Of a stretch of DNA of 52,422 bases, positions 25,768-33,439 are shown one piece after another. Position numbers and translations under genes: made by a program. The DNA comes from CAZWEZ01 sp964632795 (GTDB lineage Bacteria > Pseudomonadota > Alphaproteobacteria > Rhodospirillales > 2-02-FULL-58-16). Each line of letters begins with the position of its first letter. Position 1 is the stretch's first letter. The stretch lies in the NCBI GenBank assembly GCA_964632795.1, contig CAZWEZ010000011.1, positions 1 to 52,422 on the forward strand, read 5' to 3'. Below the pieces are notes generated by a model that was not told where the DNA came from, searched no databases, and was given only the letters and a program-made list of their open reading frames with translations.

Positions 25768-26577
25768 ATGGTGGAAGCGAAGCGCGGCCATGTCATCGTC
25801 TTCGGCAACGAGAAGGGCGGCAGCGGCAAATCGACCGCCGCCGTCAACCTGATCGTCGGCCTGCTGAGGTCCGGCAGGTCGGTCGCCGCCATCGACCTCG
25901 ACACCCGCCAGGGGACCCTGAGCCGCTATCTGGAGAACCGGCGCGCCTATGGCGCCGCCTCCGGGCTGGTCCTGCCGATGCCCGGCCAAGGGGTGATCAA
26001 GGGCTCCGGCGAGGCCGATCTGAAGACCGCCAGGATCGCCGAGGTGAGACGCTTCAGGACCTTCGTCGAACGGTTCGCCAGGGCCTTCGACGTCATCGTC
26101 ATCGACACCCCCGGCAACAACTCGGTCCTGACCCGCCTCGGGCACTCCTACGCCGACACCCTGGTCACGCCGCTCAACGACAGCTTCATCGACCTCGACG
26201 TGCTGGCGGCGGTCGATGCCGAAACCATGACCGTCAGCAGCCCCAGCCACTACGCCGAGATGGTCTGGGAGCAGAAGAAGACACGGGCCCGGCGCGACGG
26301 CGAATCCATCGACTGGATCGTCATGCGCAACCGGTTGAGCAGCCTCGACGCCCACAACAAGCGCCAGATGGAACGTCTGCTCGGCGAACTCACCGCCAGG
26401 ATCGGTTTCCGCGCCATCCCCGGCTTCGGCGAGCGGGTGATCTTCCGCGAGTTGTTCCACAAGGGGCTGACCGTGATGGACCTCCAGGACCTCGCCGGCG
26501 GCGACGGGCTGACCCTGTCCCAGGTCGCCGCCCGCCAGGAGGTCCGCGCCCTGGTCGAAGCCGTCCGCCTGGCCTGA
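25768..26577 (+). CDS. mipZ: Division plane positioning ATPase MipZ
   Basis: A 269-residue ParA-superfamily ATPase. The deviant Walker A is GNEKGGSGKST (about 13-23) with both signature lysines (Lys16 and Lys21). Walker B region is FDVIVIDTPGNNSVLTRLGH. MipZ-specific stretches are clear: TPLNDSFIDLDVLAAVD, WIVMRNRLSSLDAHNKRQME and VIFRELFHKGLTVMDL. MipZ forms ATP-dependent gradients from the poles with ParB and keeps FtsZ at mid-cell in alphaproteobacteria. It starts 2 nt after the oxidoreductase stop, so the two genes are probably cotranscribed. This is one of the strongest taxonomic markers in the window. Confidence 0.92.
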   Translation: MVEAKRGHVIVFGNEKGGSGKSTAAVNLIVGLLRSGRSVAAIDLDTRQGTLSRYLENRRAYGAASGLVLPMPGQGVIKGSGEADLKTARIAEVRRFRTFVERFARAFDVIVIDTPGNNSVLTRLGHSYADTLVTPLNDSFIDLDVLAAVDAETMTVSSPSHYAEMVWEQKKTRARRDGESIDWIVMRNRLSSLDAHNKRQMERLLGELTARIGFRAIPGFGERVIFRELFHKGLTVMDLQDLAGGDGLTLSQVAARQEVRALVEAVRLA

Positions 26578-26727
26578 CCCGGACCACTGGTTATAAGTCA
26601 TGGTCTCACAAGCGGACGGTCGATTCACGAGGACACGCCCTGATCCCGCGGATGGGGTGTGGAAACGGCTTCGATCGGGTATTATTTCTTATACGACCGA
26701 GAACCACCCGATCCGGCGAGGTTGGCG

Positions 26728-27438
26728 ATGACCAGGGGCGACCGAAGGCTGCCCACCGATACCTCATCAGAGGTCCAGAGCTTCCTGCGCAAGGTGGCGG
26801 AGACGCCCGTCGACAAGCAGGCGGGACGGTGCGGCAGGCTGATCTTCGCCATGGACGCCACCGCCAGCCGCGGCCCGATGTGGGACCGGGCGGCCAGGAT
26901 CCAGGGCGAGATGTTCGTCGAGACGGCGTCCCTGGGCGGGCTCGAGATCCAACTCGTCTTCTACCGCGGCTTCGGCGAGTTCAAGGTCAGCCCGTGGCTG
27001 ACCCGGTCCAAGGACCTGCTCAGGATGATGACCTCGGTGTTCTGCCTGGCCGGCGAGACCCAGGTCGAAAAGGTCCTCGCCCACGCCGTCAACGAAACCA
27101 AGCAGGAGAAGGTCAACGCCCTGGTCTTCGTCGGCGACTGCGTGGAGGAGGACATCGATCGGCTCGGCGCCGTGGCCGGCGAGCTCGGGCTTCTGGGGGT
27201 GCCGGCCTTCATGTTCCACGAGGGCGGCGACCCGATCGCCGGCTTCGCCTTCCAGCAGGTCGCCAAGCTGACCAACGGCGCCTACCTGAGCTTCGATGCC
27301 TCCAGCGCCCACGTCCTCAGGGACCTGCTGAGCGCGGTCGCGGTGTTCGCCGCCGGCGGCCGCCCGGCGCTCGACGACCTGGCCAGGAAACGGGGCGGCG
27401 AGGTGCTGAGGATCGCCCATCAGGTCAAGGGCGCTTAG
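26728..27438 (+). CDS. VWA-like domain protein
   Basis: 236 residues. RLIFAMDATASRGPMWDRAA (about 35-54) resembles the start of a von Willebrand A fold with a MIDAS-like D-x-T-x-S. A later GLEIQLVFYRGFGEF and a VNALVFVGDCVEED strand with a conserved Asp continue the Rossmann-like pattern. The ATG at 26728 has GAGG about 7 nt upstream, so the 23 residues before it are not included. Function is unknown. The TAG stop lies within the first bases of the inverted-repeat element B. Removing that element would put the stop directly against the ribosome site of the J-domain gene, so the two genes were probably one operon. Confidence 0.75.
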   Translation: MTRGDRRLPTDTSSEVQSFLRKVAETPVDKQAGRCGRLIFAMDATASRGPMWDRAARIQGEMFVETASLGGLEIQLVFYRGFGEFKVSPWLTRSKDLLRMMTSVFCLAGETQVEKVLAHAVNETKQEKVNALVFVGDCVEEDIDRLGAVAGELGLLGVPAFMFHEGGDPIAGFAFQQVAKLTNGAYLSFDASSAHVLRDLLSAVAVFAAGGRPALDDLARKRGGEVLRIAHQVKGA

Positions 27439-27610
27439 TGGATAAAATCTAACATATGGTACCCATACGATCCCATTCCCCGGTTTCCCGAGCTCACCGG
27501 ATGCGTTGCCCGATGCTTGTGATGCTACAGCATCACGGCGCATCGAGCGCCTTTCCGGGTGAACTCGGGAAGCCGTCGTATGGGTACCATATGTTAGATT
27601 TTATCCACTA
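27436..27610. mobile_element. Inverted-repeat element B (MITE-like, 175 bp)
   Basis: Two perfect 35-bp complementary arms, 27436-27470 and 27576-27610, begin and end with TA, as in TA-targeting elements. The interior continues the fold: an imperfect inner stem (TTCCCGAGCTCACCGG against its near-complement) surrounds a smaller hairpin around GTGATGCTACAGCATCAC. The whole element would form a long hairpin. It has no coding capacity and lies between two same-strand genes. It is not related to family A. Confidence 0.8.
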
Positions 27611-27624
27611 GGGAGACTGACGGT

Positions 27625-28374
27625 TTGTTGCCTTATTTCATCCTCGGCGTCGCCCTGCTGGCCGGGTTGCTGCTGGCCGGGCGCTGGTTCGCCAGCGCCG
27701 ACCCCAGGCTGCTGACCAAGGTCCTCAAGTGGACCGCGATCGGGGCCATCGTCGCGGTGGCGGTGTTCTTCCTGGTCACCGGCCGGCTGGCCTGGGCGAT
27801 GATAGCGCTGCCGGCGCTGCTGCCATGGTTCCTGCGCGCCCGGACCATGGCCCGCACGGCCAGGAACTTCTCGCGGATGACGGCGGCGATGGGCGGCGCC
27901 GGTAGCGCCGCCCCCGGCCAGGCCTCCGACCTCAAGACCCGGTTCCTGCGGATGTCGCTGGACCACGCCACCGGGGTGATGAGCGGCGAGGTGATCGACG
28001 GCCCCCACGCCGGGCGGAACCTGGACCAGATGGGCCTCGACGAACTCCTCGACCTGCTGACCGCCTGCCGGAACGAGGACCCGCCCTCGGCCCAGGTCCT
28101 CGAGGCCTACCTGGACCGCATCCACGAGGACTGGCGCCAGCGGGCCGCCGCGGCGGAGACGGGGGCGGAGAGCGGCGAGGAGGGCGCCTTCGGCGCCGGC
28201 GCCATGAGCCGCGAAGAGGCCCGCCAGATCCTCGGCCTGAAGCCGGGCGCCTCGGAGGCCGAGGTCAAGGAGGCCCATCACCGGTTGATCGCCGGCCTTC
28301 ATCCCGATCACGGCGGCTCCACCTACCTGGCCGCCAAGATCAACCAGGCCAAGGACGTGTTGCTGGCCCCATGA
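27625..28374 (+). CDS. Membrane-anchored J-domain protein
   Basis: 249 residues, starting with TTG at 27625 after a GGGAG site. Two hydrophobic segments (about 3-20 and 37-53, with a third near 58-70) anchor it, followed by a cytoplasmic linker. A C-terminal J domain (about 195-249) contains the HPD triad in IAGLHPDHGGSTYLAAKINQAK. The membrane-then-J-domain layout matches the TIM14/Pam18-like family common in alphaproteobacteria. It should stimulate DnaK near the membrane. The stop overlaps a 24-codon ORF by ATGA. Confidence 0.85.
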   Translation: MLPYFILGVALLAGLLLAGRWFASADPRLLTKVLKWTAIGAIVAVAVFFLVTGRLAWAMIALPALLPWFLRARTMARTARNFSRMTAAMGGAGSAAPGQASDLKTRFLRMSLDHATGVMSGEVIDGPHAGRNLDQMGLDELLDLLTACRNEDPPSAQVLEAYLDRIHEDWRQRAAAAETGAESGEEGAFGAGAMSREEARQILGLKPGASEAEVKEAHHRLIAGLHPDHGGSTYLAAKINQAKDVLLAP

Positions 28375-28433
28375 TGGCCATCGAGGAGGTCCTTGGCCGG
28401 GTTGCAGCCGAGGTGCGGCTGTGGCACAAAGGT

Positions 28434-28469
28434 CCCGCCGGCTGACGGGGGCGCCCCGTCGCCGGCGGG
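28434..28469 (+). terminator. Strong GC hairpin between the J-domain gene and galU
   Basis: The outer stem CCCGCCGGC pairs with GCCGGCGGG, and an inner GACGGGG/CCCCGTC stem extends it. There is no T run after it, so it is a doubtful terminator; it could instead be a leader or processing hairpin in the galU 5' region. Confidence 0.3.
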
Positions 28470-28495
28470 GCACAGACTCTTCGGGGAACCCTTCG

Positions 28496-29365
28496 ATGAC
28501 CAAACCGGTACTGAAAGCTGTGTTTCCCGTCGCCGGGTTGGGAACCCGGTTCCTGCCGGCGACCAAGGCCATGCCCAAGGAAATGCTGCCGGTCGTCGAC
28601 AAGCCGCTGATCCAGTACGCCGTCGAAGAGGCCCGCGACGCCGGGATCGAGGAGTTCATCTTCGTCACCGGGCGCGGCAAGGGGGTCCTTCTCGACCATT
28701 TCGACCAGGGCTACGAGTTGGAGCACATCCTCGAGGAACGGGGCAAGACCGAGGCCCTGGAATCGGTGCGCGCCTGGATGACCAAGCCCGGGCAGGTCTG
28801 CTCGACCCGCCAGCAGCAGCCCCTCGGCCTCGGCCACGCGGTGTGGTGCGCGCGCAACTTCATCTCCGGGGAGCCGTTCGCGGTGCTGCTGGCCGACGAC
28901 CTGATCCTCGCCGAACCCGGTTGCCTGCGCCAGATGATGGAGGTCTACCGCGAGATCGGCGGCAACCTGGTCGCCGTCGAGGACGTCGAGCGCGAGAAGA
29001 CCATGCGCTACGGCATCCTCGACGTGGTCGAGGACGACGGCCGGCTGGTCCGGGCCAAGGGCCTGGTCGAGAAGCCCGACCCCGCCGAGGCGCCCTCGAC
29101 GTTGTCGATCATCGGCCGCTACATCCTCCAGCCCCAGGTCTTCGACCACCTGGACAGGCAGGAACGCGGCGCCGGCGGCGAGATCCAGCTCACCGACGCC
29201 ATGGCCAAGACCATCGGCGACATCCCCTTCCACGGCCTCAGGTTCGACGGCCGGCGCTTCGACTGCGGCGGCAAGCTGGGGTTCCTGGAAGCCAACGTCG
29301 CCTTCGCCGTCGAACGCGACGACATGGGCCAGCGGGTCCGCGACATGCTCAGGAAGTACTTGTGA
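28496..29365 (+). CDS. galU: UTP-glucose-1-phosphate uridylyltransferase
   Basis: 289 residues, the usual GalU length. The nucleotide-binding signature is VAGLGTRFLPATKAMPKEML (about 13-32), with VVDKPLIQYAVEEA, then QQQPLGLGHAVWCA and FAVLLADDLI. The catalytic region is GEIQLTDAM and the C-terminal FDCGGKLGFLEA. It makes UDP-glucose from glucose-1-phosphate and UTP. The start at 28496 gives the canonical N-terminus; the 25 codons upstream are shadow sequence over the hairpin. It heads galU-ugd-phosphohexomutase, separated by 20 and 11 nt. Confidence 0.95.
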   Translation: MTKPVLKAVFPVAGLGTRFLPATKAMPKEMLPVVDKPLIQYAVEEARDAGIEEFIFVTGRGKGVLLDHFDQGYELEHILEERGKTEALESVRAWMTKPGQVCSTRQQQPLGLGHAVWCARNFISGEPFAVLLADDLILAEPGCLRQMMEVYREIGGNLVAVEDVEREKTMRYGILDVVEDDGRLVRAKGLVEKPDPAEAPSTLSIIGRYILQPQVFDHLDRQERGAGGEIQLTDAMAKTIGDIPFHGLRFDGRRFDCGGKLGFLEANVAFAVERDDMGQRVRDMLRKYL

Positions 29366-29385
29366 ACCGCGACAAGGATTGATCC

Positions 29386-30705
29386 ATGCGAATCGCCATG
29401 ATCGGAACCGGCTACGTGGGGCTTGTCTCCGGGACCTGTTTCTCCGAGTTCGGCGTCGGTGTGACCTGCGTCGACAACGACGCCAACAAGATCGAACGGC
29501 TCAACCGGGGCGAGATCCCGATCTACGAACCGGGCCTGGACGACCTGCTGGAGGCCAACGTGGCGGCCGGGCGGCTGTCGTTCACCACCGACCTCAAGCG
29601 GGCGGTGGCCGGGGCCGACGCCGTGTTCATCGCCGTCGGCACCCCGAGCCGGCGCGGCGACGGCCACGCCGACCTGTCCTACGTCTATGCCGCGGCCGGG
29701 GAGATCGCCGAGGCGTTGGACGGCTACACGGTGGTGGTCAACAAGTCGACGGTGCCGGTGGGGACCGGGCGCGAGGTCGAGAAGATCATCCGCGCCGCCC
29801 GCCCCGACGCCGACTTCGACGTCGTCTCCAACCCCGAGTTCCTGCGCGAGGGCTCGGCGATCGAGGACTTCATGCGTCCCGACCGGGTGGTCATCGGCAC
29901 CCGCAGCGAACGCGCCCGCGAGGTGATGCGCAAGGTGTACCGGCCGCTGTACCTGATCGAGACGCCGATCCTGTTCACCTACCGCCAGACCGCCGAGCTC
30001 ATCAAGTACGCCGCCAATACCTTCCTCGCCACCAAGATCACCTTCATCAACGAGATCGCCGACCTCTGCGAGGCGGTCGGCGCCGACGTCCAGGAGGTGG
30101 CCAAGGGGATCGGGCTGGACGGCCGGATCGGCTCCAAGTTCCTCCACGCCGGCCCCGGCTACGGGGGCTCGTGCTTCCCCAAGGACACCCTGGCCCTGGT
30201 CCGCACCGCCCAGGCCGAGGGCAGCCCGTTGCGGATCGTCGAAACCGTGGTCGATATCAACCGCGCCCGCAAGAAGAAGATGGCCGATCGCATCGTCGCC
30301 GCCGCCGGCGGCTCGCTGAAGGACAAGGTTGTCGCCGTCCTCGGGGTGACCTTCAAGCCCAACACCGACGACATGCGCGACTCCCCCAGCCTCGACATCC
30401 TGCCGGCGCTGCAGAAGGCCGGGGCCACCATCACCGCCTACGACCCGGCCGGAATGGAGGAGGCCAAGACGATGCTCGACGGCGTGCAGTGGCGCGACAG
30501 CGCCTACGAGGCCATCGAGGGCGCCGACGTGCTGGCCATCCTCACCGAATGGAACGAGTTCCGCGGCCTCGACCTGGAGCGCGTGAAGTCGTTGATGAAA
30601 AAGCCGGTGATGGTCGATTTGAGAAACATCTATAATCCCGACGAGATGGCCGCCGCCGGCTTCCGCTACACCTGCATCGGCCGTCCGGCGTTGCCGCCCG
30701 AATAA
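29386..30705 (+). CDS. ugd: UDP-glucose 6-dehydrogenase
   Basis: 439 residues. The N-terminal NAD-binding motif is MRIAMIGTGYVGLVSGTCFS; the central region has EFLREGSAIEDFMRPDR and a TAELIKYAANTFLATKITFI helix. The catalytic cysteine is in GPGYGGSCFPKDT. The C-terminal UDP-binding domain carries VAVLGVTFKPNTDDMRDSPS. It oxidises UDP-glucose twice to UDP-glucuronate, using the product of galU immediately upstream. UDP-glucuronate would feed surface polysaccharide or glycoconjugate synthesis. Confidence 0.95.
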   Translation: MRIAMIGTGYVGLVSGTCFSEFGVGVTCVDNDANKIERLNRGEIPIYEPGLDDLLEANVAAGRLSFTTDLKRAVAGADAVFIAVGTPSRRGDGHADLSYVYAAAGEIAEALDGYTVVVNKSTVPVGTGREVEKIIRAARPDADFDVVSNPEFLREGSAIEDFMRPDRVVIGTRSERAREVMRKVYRPLYLIETPILFTYRQTAELIKYAANTFLATKITFINEIADLCEAVGADVQEVAKGIGLDGRIGSKFLHAGPGYGGSCFPKDTLALVRTAQAEGSPLRIVETVVDINRARKKKMADRIVAAAGGSLKDKVVAVLGVTFKPNTDDMRDSPSLDILPALQKAGATITAYDPAGMEEAKTMLDGVQWRDSAYEAIEGADVLAILTEWNEFRGLDLERVKSLMKKPVMVDLRNIYNPDEMAAAGFRYTCIGRPALPPE

Positions 30706-30716
30706 GGGAACACGCC

Positions 30717-32099
30717 ATGACCGCCAAGCTCGACCCGACGATCCTGCGCGAATACGACATCCGGGGGGTCGTCGGCGAGACCCTGAGCCCGGACGTGGTT
30801 CGCCTGGTCGGGCGCGCTTTCGGCACGCTTGCCGCCGCCGAGGGCGCGACGACGACCGCCGTCGGCTACGACGGCCGGCTCAGTTCGCCGGAGCTGGAAA
30901 CCGCCATGGTCGACGGCCTCGCCGCCTGCGGGCTGAAGGTGTTCCGGGTCGGCCTGGGACCGACGCCGATGCTGTACTACGCCACCCACGTCCTGGAGAC
31001 CGACGCCGGGGTGATGATCACCGGGTCGCACAACCCGCCTGACTACAACGGCATCAAGATGGTGCTCGGGGGGCGCTCGTTCTTCGGCGCCGATATCCGG
31101 AAGCTGGGCCGAACCGCCGAAGCGGGCGACTTCGCCAGCGGCGGCGGACGGGTCATCGACCGCCCGGTGCTCGAGGAGTACGTCGAACGGGTGGCCCGGG
31201 ATTTCATCGCCGGCAGGCCGCTGAGCGTGGCCTGGGACCCCGGCAACGGGTCGGCCGGCGAGGCGGTGCGGATGTTGAGCGAACGCCTGCCCGGCCGCCA
31301 CGTGCTGCTCAACGAGCGCATCGACGGCACCTTCCCGGCCCACCACCCGGATCCCACCGTGGAGAAGAACCTGGACCAGCTCAAGCGGGCCGTCGCCGAG
31401 GGCGGCCTCGACCTGGGGATCGCCTTCGACGGCGACGGCGACCGCATCGGCGTCGTCGATTCCCGGGGCCGGGTGCTGTGGGGCGACCAGTTGATGGTGA
31501 TCCTCGCCGGCGAGGTCCTGGCGGAGCTGCCCGGGGCCACCATCATCGCCGACGTCAAGGCCAGCCAGGTGCTCTACGACGAGATCGAGCGCCACGGCGG
31601 CAAGCCGCTGATGTGGCGCACCGGCCACTCGCTGATCAAGGCCAAGATGGCCGAGACCGGCGCCCCGCTGGCCGGCGAGATGAGCGGCCACATCTTCTTC
31701 AAGCACCGCTACTACGGTTTTGACGACGCGCTGTACGCCGCCGTGCGTCTGCTCTCCATCGTCAGTCGTTCGGAGCTCGGCCTGGACGCCATGCGCGACC
31801 GAATGCCGGCCATGGTCAACACCCCGGAGGTGCGCTTCGAGTGTCCGGAAGACCGCAAGTTCGGGGTCGTCGAGGAGGTCAGGGAGCGGCTCGCGGGAGT
31901 CGCCGGGATCGAGGTCATCGACATCGACGGGGTCCGGGTGCAGTCGGCCGACGGATGGTGGCTGCTGCGCGCCTCCAACACCCAGCCGGTGCTGGTCGCG
32001 CGTTGCGAATCGGCGACCGGTGAAGGGCTGGAACGGCTCAAGGAGACGCTGCGCGGCCAACTCCGCGAAAGCGGCCTCGCGCCACCCGATTTCGGGTAA
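30717..32099 (+). CDS. Phosphomannomutase/phosphoglucomutase
   Basis: 460 residues of the alpha-D-phosphohexomutase family. The active-site phosphoserine loop is GVMITGSHNPPDYNGIKMV (Ser near residue 105), the metal loop DGDGDRIGVVD, the sugar loop GEMSGHIFFKHRYYGFDDAL and the phosphate-binding RASNTQPVLVARCE near the C-terminus. It interconverts the 1- and 6-phosphates of mannose or glucose, providing glucose-1-phosphate for GalU or mannose-1-phosphate for GDP-mannose. The operon position next to galU and ugd fits sugar-nucleotide supply. Its stop overlaps the first base of a family A repeat derivative. Confidence 0.93.
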   Translation: MTAKLDPTILREYDIRGVVGETLSPDVVRLVGRAFGTLAAAEGATTTAVGYDGRLSSPELETAMVDGLAACGLKVFRVGLGPTPMLYYATHVLETDAGVMITGSHNPPDYNGIKMVLGGRSFFGADIRKLGRTAEAGDFASGGGRVIDRPVLEEYVERVARDFIAGRPLSVAWDPGNGSAGEAVRMLSERLPGRHVLLNERIDGTFPAHHPDPTVEKNLDQLKRAVAEGGLDLGIAFDGDGDRIGVVDSRGRVLWGDQLMVILAGEVLAELPGATIIADVKASQVLYDEIERHGGKPLMWRTGHSLIKAKMAETGAPLAGEMSGHIFFKHRYYGFDDALYAAVRLLSIVSRSELGLDAMRDRMPAMVNTPEVRFECPEDRKFGVVEEVRERLAGVAGIEVIDIDGVRVQSADGWWLLRASNTQPVLVARCESATGEGLERLKETLRGQLRESGLAPPDFG

Positions 32100-32131
32100 T
32101 ACCAAGGGTCATTATCAGTGACCCTTGGTAT
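32099..32131. repeat. Minimal palindromic derivative of repeat family A
   Basis: A 33-bp perfect palindrome: 13-nt arms ATACCAAGGGTCA and their complement enclose TTATCAG. The arms share the ATACCAAGGG terminus and the GGTCATTATCAGTG core of family A, as if the outer ends of two arms had been joined. It lies in the spacer before the nicotinamidase-like gene and could act as an intergenic hairpin. Confidence 0.7.
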
Positions 32132-32147
32132 AACAGGAGAAACCGCC

Positions 32148-32879
32148 ATGAGCGATGACGGCGAGGACGCGCTGGCCGCCGTGCGGCGCCAGCTTCCCAT
32201 CGAGTTGGCCGCCTTCGACGCCTCCGGAAGGGCCACCGGCCTGGTCATCGTCGACGAGGTCAACGGCTTCGCCACGGTCGGCGCCGGCGCCCTGGCGCCG
32301 CCCGAGCCCAACCCCCAGGTGGCGCGCATGGTCGCCGAGACCGACCGCCTGGCGCGCCGCTTCGCCGAACGGGGACGGCCGATCGCCGCCTTCCTCGACA
32401 CCCACCAGCCGGGAAAGCCGGAACCCCCCTATCCGCCTCACTGCGAGGCCGGCAGCGGCCAGGAGGAACTGGTCCCCGAGCTGGCCTGGCTGGAGGGCTG
32501 CGAGCTGGCGACGCTGATCCGCAAGGACTGCATCAACGGCTTCGTCGGCGCCATATCGCCGAAGAGCGGCGACAACCTGATCGTCCGCTGGGTCGACGAC
32601 AACGCCCTGGAGGCGATCGTCGTGGTCGGCATCTGCACCGACATCTGCGTCATGGACTTCGTTTTGACCATGCTCTCGGCGCGCAACCACGGCCTGATGG
32701 GGACCCTGGTCGATATCGTCGTCCATGAGGCCGGCTGCGCGACCTACGACCTGCCCGGGGCGACGGCGCGGTCGCTGGGCCTGCTCCCCACGGCGGCCCA
32801 TCCCCAGTTCCTGGCTCACCACATGGGCCTCTACTTCATGGCCTCGCGCGGCGCCGTGCTGGCTTCCGAAATCGTCTGA
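32148..32879 (+). CDS. Cysteine hydrolase, nicotinamidase/isochorismatase family
   Basis: 243 residues. The catalytic triad of the family can be read as Asp36 (GLVIVDEVNGF), Lys126 (LIRKDCINGF) and Cys167 (GICTDICVMD). The metal-site region DTHQPGKPEPPYPPHC follows the first strand. The VDEVNGFATVGAGALAP opening is closer to plant-type nicotinamidases than to bacterial PncA. The likely reaction is nicotinamide to nicotinate, but related hydrolases act on other amides. AGGAGA lies 7 nt upstream of the ATG, fixing the start downstream of the repeat. Confidence 0.82.
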   Translation: MSDDGEDALAAVRRQLPIELAAFDASGRATGLVIVDEVNGFATVGAGALAPPEPNPQVARMVAETDRLARRFAERGRPIAAFLDTHQPGKPEPPYPPHCEAGSGQEELVPELAWLEGCELATLIRKDCINGFVGAISPKSGDNLIVRWVDDNALEAIVVVGICTDICVMDFVLTMLSARNHGLMGTLVDIVVHEAGCATYDLPGATARSLGLLPTAAHPQFLAHHMGLYFMASRGAVLASEIV

Positions 32880-32891
32880 GACCGGGTCCCG

Positions 32892-33248
32892 GTGGACTAC
32901 TTCTTCTACGGCACCCTGATGGACCCCGAGGTGCTGGCCGGCGTCACCGGCCGCCGTTTCGCCCCGGGGGCCGTGGAAACCGCCTTCCTCGACGGCTGCC
33001 GGCGGGTCCGCGTCGCCGACGCCTGGTTCCCGATGCTAATCACCGAGCCCGGCGGCCGGGTTGAGGGCCGCCTGGTCCACGGCATCGACGAGGCGGCCGG
33101 CGAACGCATCGCCGCTTACGAAGGCGGCCTGTTCGACCCGGCGCCGGTGACGGTAACGGTCCCCGGCCGCCCGCCGCGCGAAGCCCGCGCCTTCATGGCC
33201 CGCCCGACCCTGAAACCCGGCGACCGGGACTGGGAGCCGGGCAAATAA
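32892..33248 (+). CDS. Gamma-glutamylcyclotransferase-like (AIG2) protein
   Basis: 118 residues starting at a GTG (32892), 12 nt after the previous stop. The opening DYFFYGTLMDPEVLAGVTGR is the family's YGTL motif, and the later RLVHGIDEAAGERIAAYEG corresponds to the conserved Glu-bearing region. Homologues usually continue with a W-D-P-E-x-W type tail; here the protein ends at DRDWEPGK, 17 nt before an intact family A element. The C-terminus may have been lost when that element inserted. The reaction (release of 5-oxoproline from gamma-glutamyl amines) is assumed from the fold. Confidence 0.78.
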   Translation: MDYFFYGTLMDPEVLAGVTGRRFAPGAVETAFLDGCRRVRVADAWFPMLITEPGGRVEGRLVHGIDEAAGERIAAYEGGLFDPAPVTVTVPGRPPREARAFMARPTLKPGDRDWEPGK

Positions 33249-33265
33249 GCGGGTTCGAACGGTTA

Positions 33266-33425
33266 TACCAAGGGGCACTGATAATGACCCATAGAGACGG
33301 CTTTCCAAGGCTTTCGGACAGCGTCGCGCGGCCCTTGTGATGGGCCGCCATCACGGCGAGCCACGCTCAAGGGCGAAAGCCTTGGAAAGCCGTCTCTATG
33401 GGTCATTATCAGTGCCCCTTGGTAT
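33266..33425. mobile_element. Complete inverted-repeat element A (MITE-like, 160 bp)
   Basis: Two perfect 51-bp arms (33266-33316 and 33375-33425), complementary end to end, flank a 58-bp centre that itself contains a small GCGGCCC/GGGCCGC stem. Termini are ATACC/GGTAT. It has no coding capacity. A second copy starts at 52352 in the opposite orientation, and solo or hybrid fragments lie at 60-87, 21073-21088, 32099-32131 and 51117-51138. This pattern fits a non-autonomous miniature inverted-repeat element whose transposase gene is elsewhere. Confidence 0.85.
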
Positions 33426-33439
33426 TACGCCCCTCGGGG

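Noticed and set aside
23611..26577. A 988-codon open frame ending in MipZ.
   Set aside because: Only the last 269 codons encode a real protein; the rest is an off-frame shadow of the molybdopterin oxidoreductase.
33266..33425. Element A as a transcription terminator or structured RNA gene.
   Set aside because: The perfect 51-bp arms recur elsewhere as a dispersed family with conserved termini and no T run; a mobile miniature element is the better explanation.
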